Source: Alicyclobacillus_A sp963788285
GTDB lineage: Bacteria > Bacillota > Bacilli > Alicyclobacillales > Alicyclobacillaceae
Length of the DNA: 64,000 bases
NCBI GenBank assembly: GCA_963788285.1
Contig: CAWBGB010000007.1
Location: forward strand, 248,001-312,000
Reading direction: 5' to 3'
The position numbers and the translations under genes were made by a program. The first letter of the stretch is position 1, and every line of letters starts with the position of its first letter. Below the pieces are notes generated by a model that searched no databases, was not told the origin of the DNA, and worked only from the letters and a program-made list of their open reading frames with translations. Positions 1-13,543 of the stretch are shown here, piece after piece.

Positions 1-435
1 ATCATTGATGACACCTATTTCTACACTCGGTTGATTGAAGGAACATATCCAGACACTTCGCGCATCATTCCGACTTCTGCCAAGACGGAAGTGACTGTGA
101 AAGCGACAGAACTTACAGATGCCATTGACCGTGCTGCGCTGATTGCACGTGACAGAGACAATCACATGGTGCGCTTGGAATTGACGGACAATACCCTCAT
201 CCTGTCCTCGAGTTCCCCCGAGATTGGAAACGTTTCGGAAAGCGTTCAAGCGACATCCAAAGCAGGCGAAGACATGTCGATTGCTTTCAACGCAAAGTAC
301 GTCCTCGACGCATTGAAGGCCATGTCGGCGGATGAAATTAACGTTCGGTTTAACGGATGGAATCAACCTTTTACATTCCGTGAGGTGGGGAACGAAAACG
401 GACTACAGTTGATTTCACCTGTGTTAATGCGGTAG
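1..435 (+). CDS. dnaN: DNA polymerase III beta sliding clamp, C-terminal part (5' end outside window)
   Basis: The gene is open from the first base, so its start lies upstream of the window. The visible 144 residues are the third domain of the DNA sliding clamp, the ring that holds DNA polymerase III on DNA. Recognisable landmarks are the YPDTSRIIP segment, the long beta strands typical of clamp domain III, and the conserved C-terminal end LISPVLMR, which follows the usual clamp ending (PxRx with hydrophobic flanks). It is followed by yaaA and recF, the standard order next to the replication origin in Firmicutes. The identification is confident. Only the missing N-terminal two thirds cannot be judged here. 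Confidence 0.95.
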   Translation: MIDDTYFYTRLIEGTYPDTSRIIPTSAKTEVTVKATELTDAIDRAALIARDRDNHMVRLELTDNTLILSSSSPEIGNVSESVQATSKAGEDMSIAFNAKYVLDALKAMSADEINVRFNGWNQPFTFREVGNENGLQLISPVLMR

Positions 436-561
436 GCGCTGCGCTTTATTGCTCTACAGTGTTACACGAAGCGTTTGGGTTCTGCTCCACAGAGTCTGGA
501 ACTACGTTGTTGTGTGGACGTCGTACTGAATCTGAATTTCGGGTACGCCGGAGGTGAGAGA

Positions 562-771
562 TTGGACATTCAAATTTACACGCCGTATATCACGCTCGGG
601 CAACTGCTGAAAATGGTCGACATTGTAAGCAGTGGCGGTGAAGTGAAGGGATTTCTTGAGAACGAACGGGTACTGGTGAACGGTGAACCAGAACAGCGCA
701 GGGGAAGAAAGCTGTACCCCGGCGACCAAATTACCATTCTGGACAAGCAGTACGAGATTCAGGCGAAGTGA
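562..771 (+). CDS. yaaA: S4-domain RNA-binding protein YaaA
   Basis: A 69-residue protein made almost entirely of an S4 RNA-binding domain (GQLLKMVDIVSSGGEVKGFL, then VLVNGEPEQRRGRKLYPGD). The family lies between dnaN and recF across Firmicutes and is thought to act in ribosome or RNA metabolism. The reading frame is open further upstream (to 475), but I place the start at the TTG at 562. It has a strong GGAGGTGAG ribosome site at 550-557, and the protein then begins directly with the conserved domain. The stop TGA ends at 771, one base before the recF ATG at 773, so the two genes are probably translationally coupled. Confidence 0.9.
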   Translation: MDIQIYTPYITLGQLLKMVDIVSSGGEVKGFLENERVLVNGEPEQRRGRKLYPGDQITILDKQYEIQAK

Positions 772-772
772 C

Positions 773-1888
773 ATGCGTATCGAAACGTTGACATTACGCA
801 ATTTCCGCAACTACAGCCAACTGCAACTCGATTTCGAAAAGTCGCTCAACGTGTTCGTCGGGGAAAACGCGCAAGGTAAAACGAACGCGCTCGAGGCGAT
901 TTACTTCCTTGCGATGGGAAAATCCCACCGTACACATAAGGACAGCGAGTGTATCATGTGGGGACAAGACCATGCGGACATTCGTTCGAATATCGTGGTT
1001 CGGGATAGACCGAGAGAGTTACACGTTGCCCTTCGGAATGGCTCCAAGAAGGCCAGTGTGAACGGCGTGAATCAGGCGAAAATGACGGATTTTGTCGGTC
1101 ATTTCCAAGTGGTTTTGTTCGCTCCTGAAGATCTGCAACTGGTCAAAGGCGGGCCTGGGGGAAGACGTCGGTTTATTGACATGGAGCTCGGTCAAACGTA
1201 CCCCAAGTACCTGTATCACCTGAGCCACTATCAGCGTGTGTTGCAACAACGAAATGTATTGTTGAAGCAAGGACCGCACCAGTCGGACGTCATCGACATT
1301 CTCGATGAACAACTCGCAGAACACGGCGCTGAAGTATTGCTTCGCAGGTTCCGGTTCCTTGAGCAGATGAAAGTATTGTCTGCAGACATATACAATTCCA
1401 TCGCGGATGGACGGGAAACGTTTACGTTTCGGTACGAGTGCTCTATCCCTGGAGTCACATTCGAGGAAGAGAAAGATAAGCAATTTGTTCTGGAGCAGTT
1501 CTTAAAGGCGTTAACGCAAAAACGAAACACAGATCTTCACCATGGCCATACTACCGTTGGGCCGCACCGCGATGACTTGGTGTTTTATCTCAACGAACAA
1601 CCGGTCCAGTCATTTGCGAGTCAAGGCCAACAGCGAACCATCGCACTCGCCCTACGATTGGCTGAGATTGACTTCATTCGTCAGGAAGTCGGCGAATACC
1701 CGGTCCTTTTGCTCGATGACGTCCTATCGGAGCTCGACGACACTCGACAAAAGAACCTCATTCTCAACATGAGTGAGAAGGTACAAACGATTGTCACGAC
1801 AACCAGTCTTTTTCAGTTGCGGGACAAGCTGCACGACGATGTACGTTTGTTTCAGGTACGTTCTGGTATAATACAGAATGAGGGGTAG
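773..1888 (+). CDS. recF: DNA replication/repair protein RecF
   Basis: A 371-residue SMC-like ATPase that loads RecA at single-strand gaps with RecO and RecR. Walker A is GENAQGKTN near residue 30. The ABC signature SQGQQR is near residue 280, and Walker B plus the D-loop LLLDDVLSELD is near residue 310. The length matches the family (about 370). The frame continues upstream to 683, but the ATG at 773 gives the canonical start (MRIETLTLRNFRNY) directly behind yaaA. It belongs to the dnaN-yaaA-recF-remB-gyrBA cluster. No sign of damage. Confidence 0.97.
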   Translation: MRIETLTLRNFRNYSQLQLDFEKSLNVFVGENAQGKTNALEAIYFLAMGKSHRTHKDSECIMWGQDHADIRSNIVVRDRPRELHVALRNGSKKASVNGVNQAKMTDFVGHFQVVLFAPEDLQLVKGGPGGRRRFIDMELGQTYPKYLYHLSHYQRVLQQRNVLLKQGPHQSDVIDILDEQLAEHGAEVLLRRFRFLEQMKVLSADIYNSIADGRETFTFRYECSIPGVTFEEEKDKQFVLEQFLKALTQKRNTDLHHGHTTVGPHRDDLVFYLNEQPVQSFASQGQQRTIALALRLAEIDFIRQEVGEYPVLLLDDVLSELDDTRQKNLILNMSEKVQTIVTTTSLFQLRDKLHDDVRLFQVRSGIIQNEG

Positions 1889-1896
1889 GTGTTTCT

Positions 1897-2166
1897 GTGT
1901 TTATACATATCGGTGGAGACACCATGGTTCGCATGAAAGATATCATCGGGATCTTTGATATACACGTGCAGACCAGCCCCCATACCGCCCGATTTATCGA
2001 ATTTGCAAAGCATAATGACGCGATTGAAGTCGTTGAAGTTGGCGACATTAAGTCGTTTGTCGTGACCGAAAAGAAACTGTATTACTCGCCGATTTCTTCC
2101 CTGACGTTAAAAAAGCGGGCGAATATTCTTGATCACGGAGGCAAGGCCGACTCGGAATCCGTATAA
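1897..2166 (+). CDS. remB: Extracellular matrix regulator RemB (YaaB family)
   Basis: An 89-residue protein similar to B. subtilis YaaB/RemB. It has the N-terminal FIHIGGDTMV block, the IIGIFD segment and the characteristic LYYSPISSLTLKKRA block. In Bacillus, RemB works beside RemA as a DNA-binding regulator of biofilm matrix genes; that role is transferred from the family, not seen here. The GTG at 1897 is chosen because the conserved FIHIG block starts at once. The ATG at 1924 would cut it off. The gene lies eight bases after recF and before gyrB, as in Bacillus. Confidence 0.85.
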   Translation: MFIHIGGDTMVRMKDIIGIFDIHVQTSPHTARFIEFAKHNDAIEVVEVGDIKSFVVTEKKLYYSPISSLTLKKRANILDHGGKADSESV

Positions 2167-2234
2167 CACGTTTGTTGCGCTGACTGCCTTTCTTTTTTCG
2201 TGTCATTTCACTGTTAGGACCTGGAGGGAAACTT

Positions 2235-4136
2235 GTGCCTGATCAAGTCTACGATGAATCGCAAATACAGGTATTAGAGGGGCTTGAAGCCGTACGCAAA
2301 CGCCCTGGGATGTACATTGGTTCCACCAGTGCACGGGGATTACACCACCTCGTATGGGAAATCGTGGACAACGCGGTGGATGAGGCGCTCGCGGGTCGCT
2401 GTACAAAAATCGTTGTTCGCGTTCACAAAGACAATAGCGTGTCCGTGAGCGACAATGGTGCAGGGTTTCCAGTTGGAATTCACCCGAAAACAGGTCGCCC
2501 TGCAGTTGAAACAGCGTTGACAGTTCTTCACGCCGGCGGCAAGTTTGGCGGTGGCGGATACAAAGTGTCCGGTGGCCTGCATGGTGTTGGTGCATCCGTT
2601 GTCAACGCATTGTCTGAGTGGCTGAAAGTTGTCGTGTATCGCGACGGTAAAATATACATGCAAGAGTTTGAACGAGGAAATGTGTTGTACGACTTGAAGA
2701 TCATCGGTGAGACCGACCGGACCGGTACAACGGTCACGTTCAAACCTGATCCTCAGATCTTCACCGAGACCACCGAATTTAGTTCCGACGTTTTGCAAAA
2801 CCGTTTGCGTGAGTTGGCTTTCCTCAACGCAGGTTTGGAGATTGTCTACGAAGACGAGCGAGAAGATAAGCAGGTGACCTATTGCTACTCCGGCGGTGTC
2901 GCCGCGTTCGTCGAGTTCTTGAACAAGTCCAAAGACGTTCTGCACCCGACTCCGGTATACGTGACAGGGGTTAGAGACGATGTCACGGTGGAAATCGCGC
3001 TTCAGTACAACGACGGATATAGTACGACGCTGTTCTCTTTCGCCAATAACATTCACACCCATGAAGGTGGATCGCACGAATCTGGCTTCAAGAGCGCCTT
3101 GACCCGGGTGATCAACGACTACGCTCGAAAGAACAACCTCGTGAAAGAGAACGAAAGCAACCTAACCGGCGACGACGTACGGGAAGGTCTCACGGCGATT
3201 GTGAGCGTGAAAGTTCCAGAGCCACAGTTTGAAGGCCAGACCAAAACCAAGTTGGGAAACAGCGAAGTCCGCGGTATTGTAGAAAGTCTGTTTGGCGACA
3301 AGCTGCAGGTGTTTTTCGATGAAAATCCGAGTGTTGCACGGAAAATCATCGAAAAATCGCTGACGGCAGCTCGTGCACGTGAAGCGGCACGCAAAGCACG
3401 TGAGTTAACCCGCCGAAAGAATGCCCTGGAGGTAAGTTCTTTGCCTGGGAAATTGGCCGATTGCTCGTCAAAGGACGCCTCCATCTGTGAGTTGTATCTG
3501 GTTGAGGGTGATTCAGCAGGCGGTTCTGCAAAGCAAGGGCGGGATCGGAATTTCCAAGCGATTCTCCCTCTGCGCGGAAAGATTATCAACGTGGAAAAAG
3601 CACGATTAGACAAGATTTTATCTAATCAGGAAATCCGGGCCATTATTACCGCACTCGGTACTGGCATCGGCGATGACTTTGACATTACGAAAGCGCGGTA
3701 CCACAAGATTGTCATCATGACGGATGCCGACGTTGATGGCAGTCACATTCGGACATTGTTGCTGACGTTGTTCTACCGCTTCATGAAACCGTTGATTGAT
3801 GCCGGCTACGTGTATATCGCGCAACCGCCTCTGTATAAAATCACGAAAGGCAAATCCATCAGGTACGCCTATTCCGACCGGGAGCTTGAATCCGTCTTGC
3901 AGGAAATCGGTCGGCAGGGTGTCAATATCCAGCGGTACAAAGGTCTGGGTGAGATGAATCCGAGCCAATTGTGGGAAACGACCATGGATCCAGAGGCTCG
4001 CACCTTGCTGCAGGTAACCATGGAAGACGCTATGGAGGCCGATATGATCTTTACTACCCTGATGGGAGACAAAGTTGAGCCGAGACGCGAATTTATCGAG
4101 GCCCATGCGCGGTACGTCCGAAACCTGGACGTATAG
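2235..4136 (+). CDS. gyrB: DNA gyrase subunit B
   Basis: A 633-residue type II topoisomerase ATPase subunit that pairs with GyrA to introduce negative supercoils. Visible in order are the GHKL ATPase site (VDNAVDEALAG with catalytic E, DNGAGFPVG, GLHGVGASVVNALS), the transducer domain, the TOPRIM acidic residues (LVEGDSAGGSA, MTDADVDGSHIRTL) and the C-terminal tail KRYKGLGEMNP with the closing RNLDV. Start GTG at 2235 behind GGAGGG at 2223-2228. Full length and intact, unlike gyrA that follows 82 bases later. Confidence 0.98.
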   Translation: MPDQVYDESQIQVLEGLEAVRKRPGMYIGSTSARGLHHLVWEIVDNAVDEALAGRCTKIVVRVHKDNSVSVSDNGAGFPVGIHPKTGRPAVETALTVLHAGGKFGGGGYKVSGGLHGVGASVVNALSEWLKVVVYRDGKIYMQEFERGNVLYDLKIIGETDRTGTTVTFKPDPQIFTETTEFSSDVLQNRLRELAFLNAGLEIVYEDEREDKQVTYCYSGGVAAFVEFLNKSKDVLHPTPVYVTGVRDDVTVEIALQYNDGYSTTLFSFANNIHTHEGGSHESGFKSALTRVINDYARKNNLVKENESNLTGDDVREGLTAIVSVKVPEPQFEGQTKTKLGNSEVRGIVESLFGDKLQVFFDENPSVARKIIEKSLTAARAREAARKARELTRRKNALEVSSLPGKLADCSSKDASICELYLVEGDSAGGSAKQGRDRNFQAILPLRGKIINVEKARLDKILSNQEIRAIITALGTGIGDDFDITKARYHKIVIMTDADVDGSHIRTLLLTLFYRFMKPLIDAGYVYIAQPPLYKITKGKSIRYAYSDRELESVLQEIGRQGVNIQRYKGLGEMNPSQLWETTMDPEARTLLQVTMEDAMEADMIFTTLMGDKVEPRREFIEAHARYVRNLDV

Positions 4137-4218
4137 AGACTTGACAAGTATAAATCATCACCGAGGTTGTCGCGATTGCGGTAACCCTGTACGACAGTTT
4201 CGGTAGGAGTGACTCTCA

Positions 4219-6667
4219 TTGGCTGACGGTACAAGCAAGGTACTGCCCATTGAACTCAGTCAGGAAATGAAAAATTCGTTCATCGACTATGCGATGAGCG
4301 TCATTGTCAGTCGAGCCATACCCGACGTACGGGATGGCTTGAAGCCCGTTCATCGCCGAATCTTGTACGCGATGTACGAAGTCGGCATGACGCCCGATAA
4401 ACCGTACAAGAAATCCGCACGCGTCGTAGGTGACGTGTTGGCCAAGTACCATCCGCACGGCGACGCTGCAGTCTACGACTCGCTGGTTCGAATGGCACAG
4501 GACTTCTCCACGCGCTATGTCCTCGTCGACGGGCACGGGAACTTCGGTTCCATCGACGGTGACTCTGCAGCAGCCATGCGTTATACGGAATCACGCATGT
4601 CCCAAATTGCGATGGAATTGTTACGTGACATTAACAAAGAGACAGTCGATTTTGGCCCCAACTACGATGAGAACGAGCAAGAGCCACTTGTACTTCCTGC
4701 TCGTTTTCCAAATCTACTCGTCAACGGGTCTTCCGGTATTGCAGTAGGCATGGCAACAAACATTCCCCCTCACAACTTGGGGGAAGTCATTGACGGCGTC
4801 GTGAAAATGATTGACAACCCAGATATTTCCGTTGATGAGCTTATGACGGTCATCAAAGGACCAGACTTTCCCACGGGTGGTATCATCCTCGGAACGGATG
4901 GAATCCGCAGCGCATTTCGTACAGGTCGTGGATCCATTACCATCCGAGCAAAAACACAACTTGAAGAAGCGCCTGGCGGCAAAACGAGAATTATTGTCAA
5001 CGAGATTCCGTATCAACAAAACAAGGCACGCCTGATTGAAAAAATTGCCGAGCTCGCTCGTGACAAGAAATTGGACGGGATCACCGACTTGCGGGACGAG
5101 TCGGACAGAAACGGCATGCGCATCGTCATTGAACTGCGCCGCGACGTGAAGCCGCAAATTGTCCTGAACAACCTCTTTAAACACACGGGACTACAGAGTT
5201 CGTTTGGCGTCATTATGTTGGCGCTGGTGGACGGACAACCAAAGGTCCTAAATCTGCGCGATACGCTACACCTTTACTTGGAGCACCAAAAGGATGTGGT
5301 AAGGCGACGGACGCAGTTTGACCTGAACAAGGCGGAAGCGCGTGCACACATCCTGGAAGGCTTACGGATTGCTCTGGATCACATTGACGAAGTCATTGCG
5401 CTAATCCGTGCTTCTAAAACCACGGATATCGCTCGTGAAGGACTCATGACGCGTTTTTCACTCAGCCATGAACAGGCACAGGCTATCCTGGATATGCGCC
5501 TGCAGCGCTTGACGGGTTTGGAACGAGAGAAAATTGACAATGAATACAACGAATTACTGAAACTCATTGCTGAATTGAAAGGGATTCTCGCGGACGAAGC
5601 ATTGCTCATGGGCGTCATTCGCAAGGAAATCCTTGAAATCAAGGAACGATTTGCTGATGAGCGCCGCACCAGTATTGTGAAAGCTGAGGGCGAAATCAAC
5701 GAAGAAGACTTGATCCCTGTGCAAGACGTGGCTATTACCATTACTCATGCTGGGTACGTGAAGAGAATTCCCGTTACGGTCTATCACAGCCAGCGGCGAG
5801 GGGGTCGCGGCATGACGATGATGGGTACCCGCGAAGAGGACTTCGTGGAGCACATGTACATCACGTCGTCGCACCATCACTTGTTGTTCTTCACGAACAA
5901 GGGGCGAATGTATGCATTAAAAGCGTACGAAATTCCTGAGTACAGCCGTCAGGCAAAGGGTTTACCCATCATCAATCTCATTCAGATTGACCAGGACGAA
6001 AAAATTTCGGCTGTGATTCCGGTTCGAACCATGGATCCGGGTCATCACCGAAAACCGGTACCTATTCTTTGCGACGCGCAACGGCATTGTGAAAAAGACG
6101 CCACTGTCCGACTACGCGAACGTACGGAAGTCCGGCATCATTGCCATCAACCTACGCGATGACGACGAAGTGATTGGCGTTCGTCTCACGGAAGGGTCGC
6201 AGGACATTATCATGGCGACAAAGCATGGCTTATCCATTCGCTTTCACGAGACGGATGTACGGACCATGGGACGGCAAGCCACCGGGGTTAAGGGAATTAA
6301 CCTGGGCGAAGGCGACGAAGTCATTGGCATGGACGTGGTCTACCCCGACATGGATGTTTTGGTCGTCACAAGCCGCGGTTATGGAAAGAAGACACCATCC
6401 GATGATTATCGTGTCCAGAGCAGAGGAGGCAAAGGCATCAAGACCATCAACTGTACTGGTAAAAACGGTTATGTGGTCGGTTTGAAGATGGTGCATCCGG
6501 ATGACGATTTGATGATTATTACCAATGCAGGGGTGGCAATCCGAATTCACGTAAACACCATTTCCACCCTCAGCCGCAATACACAAGGTGTGAAATTGAT
6601 CAACGTTCCTGAGGGCGAAGAAGTTGCCACCGTGGCACGCGTTGTCAACAACGACGATGAAGAGTAA
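4219..6667 (+). CDS. gyrA: DNA gyrase subunit A, interrupted by a +1 frameshift
   Basis: DNA gyrase breakage-reunion subunit. The start TTG at 4219 follows GGTAGGAGTG. The catalytic tyrosine lies in AAAMRYTESRMS near residue 120, and the GyrA box in SQRRGGRG. The first frame runs correctly to about 6037 (VIPVRTMDPG) and then reads out of frame to a stop at 6162. The normal continuation (ENRYLFFATRNGIVKKTPL, beta-pinwheel C-terminal domain) is found in the next frame from about 6041 to the stop at 6667. Removing one G around 6038-6040 restores a protein of about 815 residues, the family's usual length. Because GyrA is essential, a sequencing or assembly error, or a rescued frameshift, is more likely than gene death. 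The whole span is annotated as one gene. Confidence 0.93.
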
Positions 6668-6767
6668 TCTAAGTGAAGCATGTAAATGAACCATCCCTCA
6701 TCCGTAGCTCCACGGGTGAAGCATTTTAATTACGTAATAAACGGATGAAAGGCACAGGTGATGAACA

Positions 6768-6878
6768 GTGAGTCTGTTAGAGCAATTCATCATTCATCAG
6801 GCCGCCATGTTTCTTGGATTGGCAGTCGTGCTGGGTATCGGATACTTGTTCTTTAACTCCGTTGTAGGTCGTAGGTAA
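6768..6878 (+). CDS. Small single-span membrane peptide
   Basis: A 36-codon reading frame starting at GTG 6768, preceded by AGGTGA about seven bases upstream. Residues 12-33 (AAMFLGLAVVLGIGYLFFNS) form a clear hydrophobic helix, with charged residues at both ends (EQ near the N terminus, GRR at the C terminus). It lies between gyrA and a strong terminator at 6899-6950, so it is probably transcribed with gyrBA. I do not recognise a family. An overlapping 31-codon frame from the ATG at 6761 has no protein-like character. Confidence 0.5.
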   Translation: MSLLEQFIIHQAAMFLGLAVVLGIGYLFFNSVVGRR

Positions 6879-6898
6879 CACATTCATCACATAAAGGT

Positions 6899-6950
6899 CG
6901 GTTCCACGTCGGGTACATTTGTTGTACCGAAGACGTGGAACCGATTTTTT
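6899..6950 (+). terminator. Rho-independent terminator after gyrA and the small peptide
   Basis: A 12-base stem, CGGTTCCACGTC at 6899-6910 with GACGTGGAACCG at 6932-6943, has a second short stem (GGTAC/GTACC) in its loop and is followed by ATTTTTT. It closes the replication-gene transcription unit ahead of the rrn promoter. Confidence 0.88.
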
Positions 6951-7062
6951 ATGGACGGTATGTACATCCCTTGGTGCAGTGAGCAAACTTGCACAAAAGC
7001 TGTGGTCCTGCAGAATGAGAAATAAAATCTCAATTTAGAGCAAGAAATTTTGTTCTGTGCTA

Positions 7063-7092
7063 TTGACTACGTCCGGCGAAGCATGATATATT
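7063..7092 (+). promoter_or_regulatory. rrn operon 1 promoter
   Basis: TTGACT at 7063-7068 and TATATT at 7087-7092 with an 18-base spacer, about 340 bases before the 16S gene. The second rrn operon has the same arrangement (TTGATT-18-TATATT), which supports the call. A further weaker match, TTTACT-18-TAAGAT, lies near 7284-7313 in the leader. Confidence 0.75.
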
Positions 7093-7432
7093 AGTCGACG
7101 TCGCTGCTGCGGCGGTGACGAAAAATGAAGCAACAAACCGCGTCACATCAACATTTCTGAAGTAGACACCGACCAGACCGGAGATAATTTCCGGTGGATC
7201 TCAAAAAGAGATTCGTGATATATTGGTCGACGTCGCTTCGAGAGCAAGTGAAGCGGTCAGACAGCAAAACCAAACATTTCCTCTTTACTTGAATGAGTGA
7301 AATGTGGTAAGATGGTTGAGCTGTCTCGGAGCGGATGACTTTGTCGACGCTCCACAGAGTGGTTCCTTGAAAACTAAACACGCGCAGAGAGTGATTCAAA
7401 ACACGCAAGTGTTTTCGAAATGAGCACCAAAT
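7093..7432 (+). other. rrn operon 1 leader region
   Basis: Untranslated leader of about 340 bases with no credible gene. It is nearly repeated before the second rrn operon (55615-55958). It holds the motif ATATATT(A/G)GTCGACGTCGCT twice (near 7086 and 7215), the second with no good -35 box. It also has a CCGGAGATAATTTCCGG hairpin and a GCTTCGAGAGCAAGTGAAGC hairpin. The TTGAAAACTAAACA segment near 7366 matches the anti-processing stem typical of Firmicute rrn leaders and recurs behind 16S. Confidence 0.65.
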
Positions 7433-8980
<1,548 letters not shown>

Positions 8981-9178
8981 CGGAGAAAAGCTACAGAGAG
9001 AACTGTAGGAAATACCCTCTCTGGTCAGCGTGTTTAGTTTTGAGGGAACCATCCCGAAAGGGTTATGGTTTTCTCAAGTCTGTACCTTGGAAACTAAATA
9101 GCGAAGAACTCCTACAGAGTTAACCGACATAAATGGGTAACACTTGCATCTGTGGGTGCAAGACACTGTGGATGAACA

Positions 9179-12140
<2,962 letters not shown>

Positions 12141-12217
12141 TGAAGACACAGGGGAACCTGTAGGAGAGGATTCGCTGTTTAGTTTGCAAGGTACAGAGGG
12201 TACCTTGAAGGAATATA

Positions 12218-12337
12218 TGTCTGGTGGTAATAGCGGAGGGGAAACACGCGTACCCATCCCGAACACGACCGTTAAGACCTCCAGCGCCGATGATACTTGG
12301 GGCGGGAGCCCCTGGGAAAGTAGGACGCCGCCAGGCA
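12218..12337 (+). rRNA. rrf: 5S ribosomal RNA, copy 1
   Basis: A 120-base 5S gene. The termini TGTCTGGTGG and CCGCCAGGCA pair into a complete 10-base helix I, and the internal CCCATCCCGAACACG and GCGCCGATGATAC segments are conserved. It is followed at once by the operon terminator. Confidence 0.96.
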
Positions 12338-12344
12338 AGTGAGA

Positions 12345-12377
12345 GAGCTCAGTGCAGTCTGCACTGGGCTCTTTTGT
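12345..12377 (+). terminator. rrn operon 1 terminator
   Basis: The stem GAGCTCAGTGCAG pairs with CTGCACTGGGCTC (one G-U pair) and is followed by TTTTGTT. The second operon has the equivalent hairpin with a longer T run. Confidence 0.88.
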
Positions 12378-12448
12378 TATAACTCTTCGAAGATATCGGC
12401 GCTAGGCTGACGGTAACAGCGTTCAGCGTGAGGGCTCACTACACACCC

Positions 12449-13435
12449 CTAGAGGTTTCCGATGTTGAATGCAGCGAACAAAAGTTGTGTAATGTGCTCC
12501 ATCGGGTATTTGGACAGGTACTCACGCACGAAGAACGCGTCCGGTTCGTTATTCCACGTTACGACGTCTGACCACTCAATGGGGTTGTATCGCGACAGTG
12601 CTGACAACGTGTACAGCAACACGAAGTGGCATATCCACTGCGGATACCAACTGTTGTCGAGCATGTAGCGACGACTGTCATCTGACACGGCCCATGGATG
12701 ACCCTGTGACGGTGCAGGGAGTCGAATGAGTGTTGGTGGATCGTCCTGAGACAACGTCTCAGTGGTTTCAGTTGTTTCTTCGAAGCCAGGTGCAGCCTCA
12801 AGATACTGCGCTTTCCACTGGTCGACCGTCAAGTTTGCATTGCTGGCGATCTTCCTCGGAACGTATTCCGTGTTCAGCGCATTGAAGACTCCGGCCTCAA
12901 TGTGATACGCATGCTGGAATCGTTCGTATACAGAAGAAAGATGTCTGGAAACGTGGGGTAATGTTCCAAGTAAGTCGCCAACCACAAACCGAGATGGAAG
13001 CTGCATGTTTGGGCATGCTAACGCACAGAAACTTTGCAAGACACCGTCCTTGTACACATAGGCGGTCTCGTAGGGCCACCGATACGGCTGGCGTTTAGCT
13101 CGGCGCACAGAGATACCATGTTGTAATACTGAAGATGATGACGGAAACGATAAATCCTTTAGGAAGAGCAGCGTCTTCATCCAGTGTAGGACGGTGTAGT
13201 AGCGCAACAGCGGCTGGATGGTAAACGCCACATGGTTTGACGATGCTTCGTATGCGGCCGCTTGACGGGCGGACGCGGCCACTTTGGCTGCGGACTCGTA
13301 CAGTTGTGTGGAAGAAGCGTCTGGGTGCAGTTTCCGCAGGATGTGTTTGACCATCAATTCACTTTCCAATTCGAATTGTGTGAGACTACTTGAGGGAGCT
13401 CGTAACTGTCGTATTTCATCGTTTTGTTTGCCCAT
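12449..13435 (-). CDS. yaaC: YaaC-like protein
   Basis: A 328-residue protein encoded opposite to guaB, at exactly the place of yaaC in B. subtilis (between an rrn operon and guaB). Features are a charged N terminus, an alpha-rich body (ASARQAAAYEASSN, FTIQPLLRYYTVLHWMKTLLFL), an acidic/threonine-rich linker near residue 220 and an aromatic C-terminal half (SWYPQWICHFVLLYTLSALSRY). The YaaC family has no established function. The start ATG at 13435 sits beside the -35 box of the guaB promoter, so transcription of the two genes may interfere. No strong ribosome site is visible, so the start is less certain than the identity. Confidence 0.75.
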   Translation of the reverse strand: MGKQNDEIRQLRAPSSSLTQFELESELMVKHILRKLHPDASSTQLYESAAKVAASARQAAAYEASSNHVAFTIQPLLRYYTVLHWMKTLLFLKDLSFPSSSSVLQHGISVRRAKRQPYRWPYETAYVYKDGVLQSFCALACPNMQLPSRFVVGDLLGTLPHVSRHLSSVYERFQHAYHIEAGVFNALNTEYVPRKIASNANLTVDQWKAQYLEAAPGFEETTETTETLSQDDPPTLIRLPAPSQGHPWAVSDDSRRYMLDNSWYPQWICHFVLLYTLSALSRYNPIEWSDVVTWNNEPDAFFVREYLSKYPMEHITQLLFAAFNIGNL

Positions 13436-13465
13436 TTGACACGTCCCGAATTAGGTTGTTATACT
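13436..13465 (+). promoter_or_regulatory. guaB promoter
   Basis: A perfect -35 TTGACA at 13436-13441 and TATACT at 13460-13465 with an 18-base spacer, about 80 bases before the guaB start. The -35 box begins one base beyond the yaaC start codon. Confidence 0.8.
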
Positions 13466-13543
13466 ACGCCTAATATCCACAGGAACAATCCGATTTATGC
13501 CCGGGATATCAGAGACAATCTAGAGACAATGGAGGGAAAGAGC

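Noticed and set aside
502..810. Minus-strand frame opposite yaaA
   Set aside because: It is complementary to an established gene, with no ribosome site and no protein character.
2340..3077. 245-codon minus-strand frame inside gyrB
   Set aside because: Shadow frame of a strongly conserved gene; high-GC third positions create such frames.
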